10,540 bases of DNA from Bacteroidales bacterium (GTDB lineage Bacteria; Bacteroidota; Bacteroidia; Bacteroidales; UBA7960). The stretch is from NCBI GenBank assembly GCA_007122745.1, contig SKTA01000084.1, forward strand, positions 1 to 10,540, read 5' to 3'. This document shows, piece by piece, positions 1 through 7,900 of this stretch (within the stretch, counting starts at the first letter, position 1; each line of letters begins with the position of its first letter). A program made the translations under genes and the position numbers. The notes under the pieces were generated by a model, which worked only from the letters and a program-made list of their open reading frames with translations, did no database searches and was not told the DNA's origin.

Positions 1-1
1 G

Positions 2-898
2 GAACAGATCAGAGGCAATAAAATCATGCAAAAACGTTTGAAGCGTTATACCGTTACCAAATGGGCCAATGATTTTGTAAATATTCTCCTGGATTCATCA
101 CAACGATCGCAATATTCTGCCCGGAAAAAACTGATGAATGAGTCATTGCTCGACAAAATGCTTCAGTCTTACAATCAGGCAAAAAACCGCATCATCATTG
201 TAAACTATGACGGTACCCTTGTGCCTTTTTCCAAATATCCCACCACTGTTGAGCCACCGGAGGCTTTGTTGGGACTTTTACAAAATCTGGACGCACAATC
301 CATGACTGATGTTGTTATCATCAGCGGGCGTGGCAAGGATGAGCTGGATACCTGGTTGTCTGATCTCCCGGTAAATCTAACCGCTGAGCATGGTTCCTGG
401 ATCCGGGAAGCAGGAATGGCTGAATGGCGGCTGTTTAAACCACTCTCAAACGAATGGAAAAAGGACATCATTCCCATTTTGGAGATGTATTCCGACCGTT
501 TGCCCGGTGCTTACCTCCAGGAAAGGGTCTATTCACTGGCCTGGCACTACGACAAGGCGGACGTGGAGCAGGCAGCCAAGCTGGTTACCGAGGTGAACGA
601 CCATTTATTGTCAATTACCACCAATATCAATGTTCAGGTGTTGCATGGTAATAAAGTTATCGAGATCAGCAACTCCGGAATCAATAAAGGCGAGCTGGCA
701 ATGCATTGGTTATCCAGAAAAGACTATGACTTTGTTCTCGCCATTGGAGCCGGATGGTCAGATGAGCTTTTATTCCAGACGTTGCCTCAAAATGCCTGGT
801 CGGTTAAAGTAGGTATGAGCCAGACGGATGCGCGATATGTGATCAGGCATCAGGATGATGCCATCAAGTTGCTTGAACGGCTAAGGCATCCGGGTTAG
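2..898 (+). CDS. C-terminal part of a bifunctional trehalose-6-phosphate synthase/phosphatase, with a degenerate phosphatase domain (5' end outside window)
   Basis: The frame is open from base 2 to the TAG at 896-898, so an ATG at 26 is probably internal. The first ~35 codons (RLKRYTVTKWANDF) look like the end of a GT20 trehalose-6-phosphate synthase (OtsA), which points to an OtsA-OtsB fusion. The rest is a HAD-type trehalose-6-phosphate phosphatase domain. Numbering from the ATG at 26, it shows the SGR motif (VVIISGRGKDEL), AEHGSW, and the GNKVIEIS...INKG phosphosugar region. Motif I reads NYDGT instead of DYDGT, so the nucleophile Asp is Asn at residue 60 (codon 203-205). Motif IV reads GAGWSDE where GDDxTDE is usual, so two metal-site acidic residues are lost (codons 749-754). 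The reading frame is otherwise intact. I infer a catalytically dead domain, perhaps structural or regulatory. The role of the missing synthase half is assumed from the family. Confidence 0.85.
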   Translation, partial: EQIRGNKIMQKRLKRYTVTKWANDFVNILLDSSQRSQYSARKKLMNESLLDKMLQSYNQAKNRIIIVNYDGTLVPFSKYPTTVEPPEALLGLLQNLDAQSMTDVVIISGRGKDELDTWLSDLPVNLTAEHGSWIREAGMAEWRLFKPLSNEWKKDIIPILEMYSDRLPGAYLQERVYSLAWHYDKADVEQAAKLVTEVNDHLLSITTNINVQVLHGNKVIEISNSGINKGELAMHWLSRKDYDFVLAIGAGWSDELLFQTLPQNAWSVKVGMSQTDARYVIRHQDDAIKLLERLRHPG

Positions 899-960
899 TG
901 GGAAAGCAAACCATCATTTGCGTATTTTCTGATTTGGGGCTTATCGGATTTTTATTTTCA

Positions 961-1000
961 CCACAAAGGCACAGAAGGGCACAAAGGAGTCACAAAGCAT
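961..1000. repeat. Degenerate CACAAAGG-type short tandem repeats
   Basis: Four imperfect copies of a 9-11 bp word (ACAAAGG, ACAGAAGG, ACAAAGG, ACAAAG), each preceded by C, lie in the gap after the trehalose gene. The reverse complement of this word type (GTGCCTTCGTGG) recurs at 1018-1029. Similar CACAAAGGCACA/GTGCCTTTGTGG words are, from memory, common intergenic repeats in Bacteroidota genomes. Their function is unknown to me. The rest of the 899-1092 gap holds nothing else I can support. Confidence 0.5.
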
Positions 1001-1036
1001 AAGTCTGCGTGTTTTTTGTGCCTTCGTGGTTTTTTT
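961..1036 (+). terminator. Terminator-like hairpin downstream of the trehalose gene
   Basis: Left arm 961-973 (CCACAAAGGCACA) pairs with right arm 1017-1029 (TGTGCCTTCGTGG) with a single A-C mismatch. One further A-T pair (960/1030) extends the outer end, and several A-T and G-T pairs extend it inward. A run of T follows on the plus strand at 1030-1036. The loop is long (about 40 nt) and the hairpin starts about 60 nt after the stop codon, so it may instead be a repeat element with terminator activity. It could also limit read-through from the convergent aldehyde dehydrogenase gene, although no T-run follows on the minus strand. Confidence 0.4.
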
Positions 1037-1092
1037 ATAACGCAGAGGTGCCGATGCTTCAGCAAAGAACACCAAGCCTGGCAAGCAATATC

Positions 1093-2457
1093 CTATTTAA
1101 CGTAAACGGTCTTTATGTTCGTGAACTCACGTATCCCCGCATACGACAGTTCCCGTCCGTAACCGCTGGCACCGATGCCGCCAAATGGTAGTCTTGGATC
1201 AGACTGTACCATTTCGTTGACGAAACAACATCCCGCCTGTATTTCTTTTTCAGCAATTTGTTGTCCGCGTTCAATGTTTTTGGTAAATATTGCCGCACCC
1301 AGTCCGAATACACTGTCGTTGGCAATGCGGATGGCGTCGGTTTCATCAGTTGCTTCGATAATGGCAGCCACCGGACCAAAAAGCTCTTCGTCATAAGCCG
1401 GCATCCCCTTTTTGACATGTGACAATACGGTTGGTGGATACCATGCTCCTGTCTGCTTAGGAATTTCGCCACCCAGCAAGCATGTTGCTCCCATCTCAAT
1501 GCTGGAAGTAACCTGTGCGTGCAGCTCATCACGGAGGGATGGCGTTGCCTGCGGTCCGATTTCGGTTTCATCGGACATTGGGTCTCCCATCACTTTTTCT
1601 TTCATCTTTTCAACAAAAAGCTGTTCAAATCTTTGCTGCACCTCTTTAACCACAATGAACCGCTTGGCAGCAATGCAACTCTGACCGCTGTTGATCACAC
1701 GGCTGTTGACACAGACATCCACCGCTTTTTCAAGGTCTGCATCTTCGAGGATGATGTAGGGGTCACTGCCACCGAGCTCAAGCACCGATTTTTTGATCCC
1801 CGAACCCGCCTTTCCGGCCACCGCCTTGCCGGCACCCACACTTCCGGTCAGCGTGACCGCTTTTACCAGATCGTGAGATATTACCGAAGCGGTTTCCTTT
1901 CCTGCCAGTTTGATTGTACGGAAAAGGTGCTCAGGAAATCCGGCCTCCTTGAAAATTTGTTCGATCATCAGGGCAGAACCTGTTACATTGGATGCATGCT
2001 TGAGTAATGCACCATTACCCGCCATAAGGGCCGGGGCTGCAAACCGGAACACCTGCCAGAAGGGAAAATTCCAGGGCATGATGGCCAGTACCACACCCAG
2101 AGGCCTGAATGCAATGTAACTTTCACTTGCCGCTGTTTTTACCTTTTCGTTAGCAAGGAAGGTAGAAGCGTTTTCGGCATAATAATCACACACTTTGGCA
2201 CATTTCAAGACCTCCGCACGCGATTGCTTGATGGGCTTGCCCATTTCCAGTGTGATCATCCGTGCAAAACGGTTAGCTTGTGTTCTTAAAATTTCCGAAG
2301 CTTTCAGCATCAGTGCACTGCGCCGGTCAAAACCCTCTTTGGCCCAGCCTTTATGAGCTTTTGCGCATTGGTGGATGATGGTGTCCACTTCATTGAAGGA
2401 ATGTTTTTCGTACGTAGCAATTATTTCCCCTGAAACTGGGTTTACAGACTGTATCAT
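1093..2457 (-). CDS. NAD(P)-dependent aldehyde dehydrogenase, succinate-semialdehyde dehydrogenase (Sad/YneI)-like
   Basis: This 454-residue protein has the full aldehyde dehydrogenase fold: an N-terminal cofactor domain, then the catalytic domain. It oxidises an aldehyde to the acid with NAD(P)+ in the cytoplasm. Visible active-site residues are Asn130 in MPWNFPFW, Lys153 in LLKHASN (cofactor ribose/phosphate binding), Glu227 in LELGGSDP and the nucleophile Cys261 in NSGQSCIAAKR. The SGQSCIAAKRF stretch and the short N-terminus (VNPVSGEIIATY) resemble E. coli Sad/YneI (about 460 aa), so succinate semialdehyde is the best substrate guess, but specificity cannot be read directly. The ATG at 2455-2457 gives the usual family N-terminus. 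A Bacteroidota-type -7 box lies about 30 bp upstream. The gene is transcribed away from hydF and converges on the trehalose gene. No GABA transaminase gene is nearby. Confidence 0.9.
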   Translation of the reverse strand: MIQSVNPVSGEIIATYEKHSFNEVDTIIHQCAKAHKGWAKEGFDRRSALMLKASEILRTQANRFARMITLEMGKPIKQSRAEVLKCAKVCDYYAENASTFLANEKVKTAASESYIAFRPLGVVLAIMPWNFPFWQVFRFAAPALMAGNGALLKHASNVTGSALMIEQIFKEAGFPEHLFRTIKLAGKETASVISHDLVKAVTLTGSVGAGKAVAGKAGSGIKKSVLELGGSDPYIILEDADLEKAVDVCVNSRVINSGQSCIAAKRFIVVKEVQQRFEQLFVEKMKEKVMGDPMSDETEIGPQATPSLRDELHAQVTSSIEMGATCLLGGEIPKQTGAWYPPTVLSHVKKGMPAYDEELFGPVAAIIEATDETDAIRIANDSVFGLGAAIFTKNIERGQQIAEKEIQAGCCFVNEMVQSDPRLPFGGIGASGYGRELSYAGIREFTNIKTVYVK

Positions 2458-2488
2458 ATTGCTGGAATTTTATCGTTTTAACAACAGA

Positions 2489-2496
2489 CAAAGTTA
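2489..2496 (-). promoter_or_regulatory. Bacteroidota -7 promoter box for the aldehyde dehydrogenase gene
   Basis: Read on the minus strand this is TAACTTTG, a perfect match to TAnnTTTG, the primary sigma factor -7 consensus of Bacteroidota. It would place transcription start about 25 nt before the ATG. A clear TTTG -33 element is not visible at the usual spacing. Confidence 0.5.
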
Positions 2497-2508
2497 ATCG
2501 ATTTTTGT

Positions 2509-2531
2509 CCACGGAAAAGGGATAACCGTGG
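2509..2531. promoter_or_regulatory. Inverted repeat CCACGG-N11-CCGTGG, possible operator
   Basis: A perfect 6-bp dyad with an 11-nt spacer lies between the two divergent -7 boxes. It covers the -33 region of the aldehyde dehydrogenase promoter and lies about 56-78 bp upstream of the hydF -7 box. The size and position fit a binding site for a dimeric regulator, but a 6-bp dyad can occur by chance and no regulator gene is in the window. Confidence 0.25.
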
Positions 2532-2586
2532 TTGAAATAATCCTGTTTCCTCTGAAAACAATCGCCTGACTCTTAACAATATCAAT

Positions 2587-2594
2587 TATCTTTG
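2587..2594 (+). promoter_or_regulatory. Bacteroidota -7 promoter box for the hydF operon
   Basis: The sequence TATCTTTG matches TAnnTTTG perfectly and ends 16 bp before the hydF ATG, implying a very short leader. Upstream, CTGAC at 2566-2570 is a weak candidate for the -33 element. No purine-rich Shine-Dalgarno sequence is seen before the ATG, as is usual in this phylum. Confidence 0.5.
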
Positions 2595-2610
2595 TCACAA
2601 AACGTTTCAA

Positions 2611-3840
2611 ATGGCAAAAGGAAGGGAATCCAAACCGCATATCGGCATTTTCGGACGTCGCAATAACGGGAAAAGTTCATTGATCAACGCACTGGCGCAG
2701 CAGGAGATTGCCATTGTGTCTGATGTGCCGGGCACCACTACCGACCCTGTGCGTAAATCGATGGAGATTCCGGGAATTGGACCTGCCATCCTGGTAGATA
2801 CCGCCGGAATCGATGACATTGGCGATCTTGGCGCCAAACGGGTGGGGAAGAGCCTGGCGGCCCTCAAGACCGTCGACCTTGCTTTGTTGGTGATCACCGA
2901 GAACCTGTTTGCCGAAGCGGAGGAAAAACTCATTGAAGCTTTCAGGAAGCAGGATTTGCCGTTTGTGGTGATCCATAACAAATCGGACCTTGTCAGCCTG
3001 GATGATGTCCTGTCCGGCAGACTTAAAGATCAGTACAATGCACCTGTCCTTTCATTTTGCGCCCTGGAGCCGGATAACCTGGAACAGGTCATTGCGACCC
3101 TTCGGGAAATGATGCCGGAGTCGGCCTATAAATCCCAAAGCCTGCTCGGTGACCTGTTGCAATATGGCGACCTTGTTGTTTTGATCACACCCATCGACAG
3201 TGAGGCTCCGGAAGGGCGGTTGATTCTGCCGCAAGTGCAGGCCATTCGTGATATCATTGATAATGATTGCATCGCAGTGGTTGTAAAAGAGAAAGAGATC
3301 GATGCGCTGATGCGCGTGTTGCAGCCACGTCCGAAACTTGTGGTAACCGATAGCCAGGTGTTTCTAAGGGCGGATGCTTCCGTTCCGAAGAATATCGCGC
3401 TGACAAGCTTCAGCATCATGTTGGCCAGACATAAAGGTGATTTTGAAAACTATTTGCGAGGAACACCAAAGATTGCAGATTTAAAGGACGGTGACCGTAT
3501 CTTGTTGCTTGAATCATGTACCCATCACGTGGCCTGCGACGATATTGGCAGGGTAAAGATCCCACGCTGGATGAGTACCTATACGGGTAAGAAGCTGGAA
3601 TATGACGTGGTGGCCGGATTGGGCGATCTGCCACGACCCATCACGGACTATGCGCTTGTGGTGCAGTGTGGCGGATGCATGATCACGCGTAAGCAGATCA
3701 TTAACCGATTGAAGCCCGCCGTTGAAGCCGGGGTGCCTGTTACAAATTACGGAATGGCAATAGCCTGGATGCACGGGATCTACCACAGGGCAGTTGCCCC
3801 CTTCGTGAAACTGGAAAAAACAGCAGAGGATTATTTGTAG
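2611..3840 (+). CDS. hydF: [FeFe]-hydrogenase maturation GTPase HydF
   Basis: HydF is the GTPase scaffold that receives the 2Fe subcluster assembled by HydE and HydG and delivers it to apo-hydrogenase. This 409-residue protein has the usual length and architecture. The N-terminal GTPase domain shows the P-loop GRRNNGKS (15-22), a switch Thr in GTTTD (41-45), DTAG (63-66) and NKSD (123-126). A central dimerisation region follows. The C-terminal iron-sulfur domain has CTH (303-305) and CGGC (353-356), then NYGMAIAWMHG. The family motif is CxH-x(44-53)-HCxxC; here the spacing is exactly 46 residues, but the second His is Gln352 (QCGGC). All three Cys remain, so a 4Fe-4S cluster is still expected. 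It is the first gene of the rightward set, 25 nt from hydE. Confidence 0.96.
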   Translation: MAKGRESKPHIGIFGRRNNGKSSLINALAQQEIAIVSDVPGTTTDPVRKSMEIPGIGPAILVDTAGIDDIGDLGAKRVGKSLAALKTVDLALLVITENLFAEAEEKLIEAFRKQDLPFVVIHNKSDLVSLDDVLSGRLKDQYNAPVLSFCALEPDNLEQVIATLREMMPESAYKSQSLLGDLLQYGDLVVLITPIDSEAPEGRLILPQVQAIRDIIDNDCIAVVVKEKEIDALMRVLQPRPKLVVTDSQVFLRADASVPKNIALTSFSIMLARHKGDFENYLRGTPKIADLKDGDRILLLESCTHHVACDDIGRVKIPRWMSTYTGKKLEYDVVAGLGDLPRPITDYALVVQCGGCMITRKQIINRLKPAVEAGVPVTNYGMAIAWMHGIYHRAVAPFVKLEKTAEDYL

Positions 3841-3865
3841 GATCATAGCCATTAAAGTTTGAATA

Positions 3866-4951
3866 ATGTCAAAGACCATTGAAAAAATATTAACACAGGA
3901 TACTTTCTCAAAAGAGGACCTGGTAATGCTGTTGTCAGCTGATGAAGAAGCACGCAAGCTCGTATTTGCAAAAGGGGAGGAGGTGAAGCAAAAATATGTC
4001 GGGAATAAGGTTTATTACCGGGGCCTGATTGAGTTTTCCAATTTGTGTGGGAAAAACTGTTATTACTGCGGCATCAGGGCTGGAAATAAAAAGACCCATC
4101 GCTATGAAGTTACTGAGCAGGAAGTGCTCGAAGCTGCACGCTATGCCTGGGAGAACAAGTTTGGCAGCATCGTTATACAGGCCGGTGAACGGAGTGGCAC
4201 GCGCTACACACAACGAATGGAGCGCATTGTAAGAATGGTCAAGCAGATGAGCAATGGTGAGTTGGGCATTACGCTCTCTCTTGGTGAACAAAGTGAGGAA
4301 ACATACCGCCGCTGGTTTGAAGCGGGCGCCCACAGATACCTGCTGCGCATTGAGGTTTCCAACCCAAAACTATATCCCAAATATCATCCTGAAAATAAAA
4401 AACACACTTACCAGGAACGGCTGGACGCTTTGTATCGATTGAGAAAAGTCGGCTATCAGGTGGGAACCGGAGTGATGATTGGCCTTCCATTCCAAACAGT
4501 TGAAGACCTTGCAGATGATCTGCTCTTTTTTCAAAAACACGACATTGACATGATTGGGATGGGGCCTTACATTGAGCATGAGGAAACCCCGATGTTCAAA
4601 TACAAAGACAAACTGATTCCGAAAATGGAACGGTTTTACCTGAGCCTGAAAATGGTTGCGGTGTTGCGGATCCTCATGAAAGACATTAATATCGCTGCGA
4701 CTACGGCTATGCAGGCTATTGACCCCATGGGACGTGAAAAATCGATCAAGGTGGGGGCAAATATCATCATGCCGAACCTTACACCTACCAAATACCGGGA
4801 AGATTATTTGCTTTATGAAGATAAACCCTGTACCGATGAAGATGCTGAAGAGTGCAAACGTTGCCTGGAAGCACGAATTCACATGGCAGGAGGACAGATT
4901 GGCTATGGAGAGTGGGGCGATTCAAAACATTTCAAGAACCGATCGCAATGA
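3866..4951 (+). CDS. hydE: [FeFe]-hydrogenase maturation radical SAM enzyme HydE
   Basis: HydE is a radical S-adenosylmethionine enzyme needed for assembly of the H-cluster 2Fe subsite, including the dithiomethylamine ligand pathway. The 361-residue protein carries the radical SAM cluster motif CGKNCYYC (Cys61, 65, 68; CxxxCxxC) after YRGLIEFSN, then a TIM-barrel with QAGERSG and GTGVMIGLPFQT. Near the C-terminus Cys322, Cys330 and Cys333 form CX7CX2C, the second-cluster motif known from Thermotoga HydE but not present in all homologues. Relatives BioB, PylB and ThiH share the fold, but adjacency to hydF and this C-terminal motif favour HydE. Its stop codon overlaps the next start (ATGA, 4948-4951), suggesting translational coupling. 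Confidence 0.95.
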   Translation: MSKTIEKILTQDTFSKEDLVMLLSADEEARKLVFAKGEEVKQKYVGNKVYYRGLIEFSNLCGKNCYYCGIRAGNKKTHRYEVTEQEVLEAARYAWENKFGSIVIQAGERSGTRYTQRMERIVRMVKQMSNGELGITLSLGEQSEETYRRWFEAGAHRYLLRIEVSNPKLYPKYHPENKKHTYQERLDALYRLRKVGYQVGTGVMIGLPFQTVEDLADDLLFFQKHDIDMIGMGPYIEHEETPMFKYKDKLIPKMERFYLSLKMVAVLRILMKDINIAATTAMQAIDPMGREKSIKVGANIIMPNLTPTKYREDYLLYEDKPCTDEDAEECKRCLEARIHMAGGQIGYGEWGDSKHFKNRSQ

Positions 4952-7900
4952 CACAGAAAAAGTTTACTTCCGGAGCATTGCAGGTAAACCTTGCTGAAAC
5001 GCGTCAGGCAGACATTCAAATTCCCGCGCACCATCAGGAGATTGTTGATCTGTCATCAGGCCATTGGGGCATCAACAAACGTACCAGGGAATTCTTCCTG
5101 GAGCTGTATCACCCTTATGCCAATTATCCATTGATCGTTGAACAGTATAGAAAGATCCTTCTCGGTGACAAATGGTTTTATGCACAGCAAAAGGGGGCAG
5201 AAGAACTCTTCTTAAAGTTGCTTGATGTTGCAGCCTCGCTCTTTAAGTTGCCGCTCAAGGAGGCCGAAGCTTCCCAGCTTTTTCGAACCTATTTCGGCTT
5301 CTTTTCTGAAACAGAAAATATTGTTATTTCCACCACTTCTGCCATGACACGACATCTTGTTGATGTGCTCCAGGCAATACAGGAAAACCGCCCTGAGCTG
5401 TTGGTAAAAAATGCAGACCTCCTGAAAAAGCATCTTGGGAAGGTGGCTGCTGAAGAAAACGTCAGGGAGGCTTTGAATATCTTGCTGCGAAAGGTTGTTC
5501 TGGCAGGCCTGGAATCGTGGGAAAATAATACACCCACTGAGTCCTGGTTCGAAAAATACCGCCATTTTTTCTCAAAAGATTATTCCTTCTTGCTTCAGGA
5601 AATTGGTCAGCCCTTTTTTGTCAAACAAAAAGAGCAACTTGAAAAATCTTCAGGATGGGAGGAGTTATGCTCCGGAGTAATGTTTTACAATGAGATAGCA
5701 GATCATTTTAAACGCAGCATCGACCAATTTGAAAAGCACATTGAACGGTTTTACTTCATCTTGTTCCTTCTGCATCTTCCCGGCATGGAGCTGCAACGCA
5801 CAAAACTCTTGTGGGAACTGAATAAGGTGTTGCGAAACATACGCTCCGAGGTTGAAAAGGATGATTTTACCGATTTCCTTGACAACATTTTTCTCTTGTT
5901 TGATGAGCTAAAAGTGGCGTACATGTCTACTGTCCTTGATTGCCTGCTCACCTTGGGAAAGGAGGTGATAGAGACCAAAGAAAAGCGCATCATCAGCATC
6001 TTCGAAAACAAACTGATCGCGCTGGGTTTTGCCAATCCCGGAACCGTTTACATTCAGGAAAACTGGCAGCTGAAAGTGGATCCAAACCATCTGAAGAACA
6101 TAAGGGTTTGGCTTGAACTGATCATGCATGCACCTTATACGTTCAGGAAGCTGTTGTCGGCGCTGATTGTGAACTTACGTCTTGGCGGGATATTCATTTT
6201 CGATACCGACCTGTTTCAACGTGACATCACCAAGCTGCTGAACAGTGATATTTCGCCGCTTTACAAACAGATCAAACAGCTGACACGAATTTTTCCTGTT
6301 TATTTCAACGAGATCGGAGCCGAAGGTACTTTGCGTGAAGTAACAACGGTAATGGACGAAATTTCTGGCCGGCAGGATAAGCTGATCCATTTTTTGCGAA
6401 AGCAGATTCACATTGAAGGGAACAATACCCATATCGATCTTTGTAAGAAGATTTTTTATTTCTGGTATGATGGGATCAAAGAGCCTCTTGAACACATCCT
6501 GCCGGAAGATGTCTCTTATAGCATAACAACCGATAGCAAATGGTTTAAAGGGGTGCATGACCTGTTACAAAAAGTCTGCAACAAGAATTATTGTGTGCCC
6601 GCCGATCTTTTGCAAATGACCCATGAAGCTTTTGCCGGTTATGTAAAAGAGGCAGAACATCAAAACAGTGATGACAAGCAAAGACTTGAACTGTTATTCC
6701 AGCTTTACGCATTGTTGCGTGAAAAATATTCATTTGACATTTCTGACCTGACCACATTATTACGCAGGTATCATTTCTTTTCAGATGAGGAGGTGGAACG
6801 GTTACAAAACCATATTTCCCGGCAAGAAATGGATGAGGGACTGCACCTGATCTTTGATCTCATCGACAAACTGAACCAGGTGATCTTCAATCCTGCTTTC
6901 AGTGAAGGGTGGGAGAGTATCTATCACAAAAGACATATAGCATTCGGCATTCCCTCTATGTACGGGCAATACCGGGAGGACAAATTCGAGGCTTTGGGTT
7001 TGATCTTCCGACTGGAACGCCTGGCGGCAAAGCTGATGGAGGACAAGGTTTATTCGTCACAAAACGAGTATATTACTGCCCGAACACTAAAGAAGTCATT
7101 CGATATTCTTTCTATGTTCCGAAGAGGCCTGGAGCTGGATGGTGTTACCAGTCAGGGGCTGGATGCCAATTTACAGATGCTGAAGTATGGACTGACCAGT
7201 GAGAGTTTTTCCCTGGCCCAGTTTATCAATCTGTTCCAGTTTATGGCAAAGAATGTGAAAGATATTACCAATACGTACTTCTTTGGCTTTTATGATCAGC
7301 CGCTACAGATGATCATTCCACAAATATATTTCAAAGACACAGACTTGTCTGAGAAAGAGAAAAACCAGCTTATTACCAGGCACTCCGAGTCGTTTTACCG
7401 TGAAATCATCTCTGCATCTTTTCTGATTCAGCATCTCGATAATTACATCAGCAGAATGGTACACACCTTACAAAATATGGTGGATAATTATCCGCCGGCC
7501 ATTATTCGGGATATTATGTCTTACAATCCGGACTTGATCATCAGCCCGCTGTACGAAGCATCTCCCGAAATAGACAACCAGATATTTCTCGGTTCTAAGG
7601 CATTTTTTCAGAAAAAACTGTTTCTGAATGATTTTCCTGTTCCTCCGGGTTTTGTTTTAAGTACTGAAGTTTTTCGCAGAAGACGTGCCATTATGGCTAA
7701 TGCCAGCCTGAAGAAGGAGGTGGATGACCTGGTGGCAGATCACATCAGAAAACTGGAAAAGAAAACCGGAATGGTTTACGGAGGTGGCAGAAAGCCTTTG
7801 CTGCTTTCTGTCAGATCCGGAACTGCTATATCGATGCCGGGGGCAATGAATACATTTCTGAATGTTGGTCTGAATGATAAAATTGTTGAAAAGCTGAGCA

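Noticed and set aside
1009..1191. A 60-codon plus-strand frame after the trehalose gene.
   Set aside because: It starts in the hairpin's T-rich region and runs into the end of the aldehyde dehydrogenase gene. There is no family resemblance or start signal.
1519..2007. A 162-codon plus-strand frame opposite the aldehyde dehydrogenase.
   Set aside because: It covers the catalytic Cys/Glu region of the real minus-strand gene and has no recognisable domain.
4852..4947. An ATG at 4852 could extend the PPDK-like protein by 32 residues.
   Set aside because: This stretch is the out-of-frame 3' end of hydE. Its translation is Arg/Trp-rich and unlike the rest, and the ATGA junction at 4948 is a typical coupled start.
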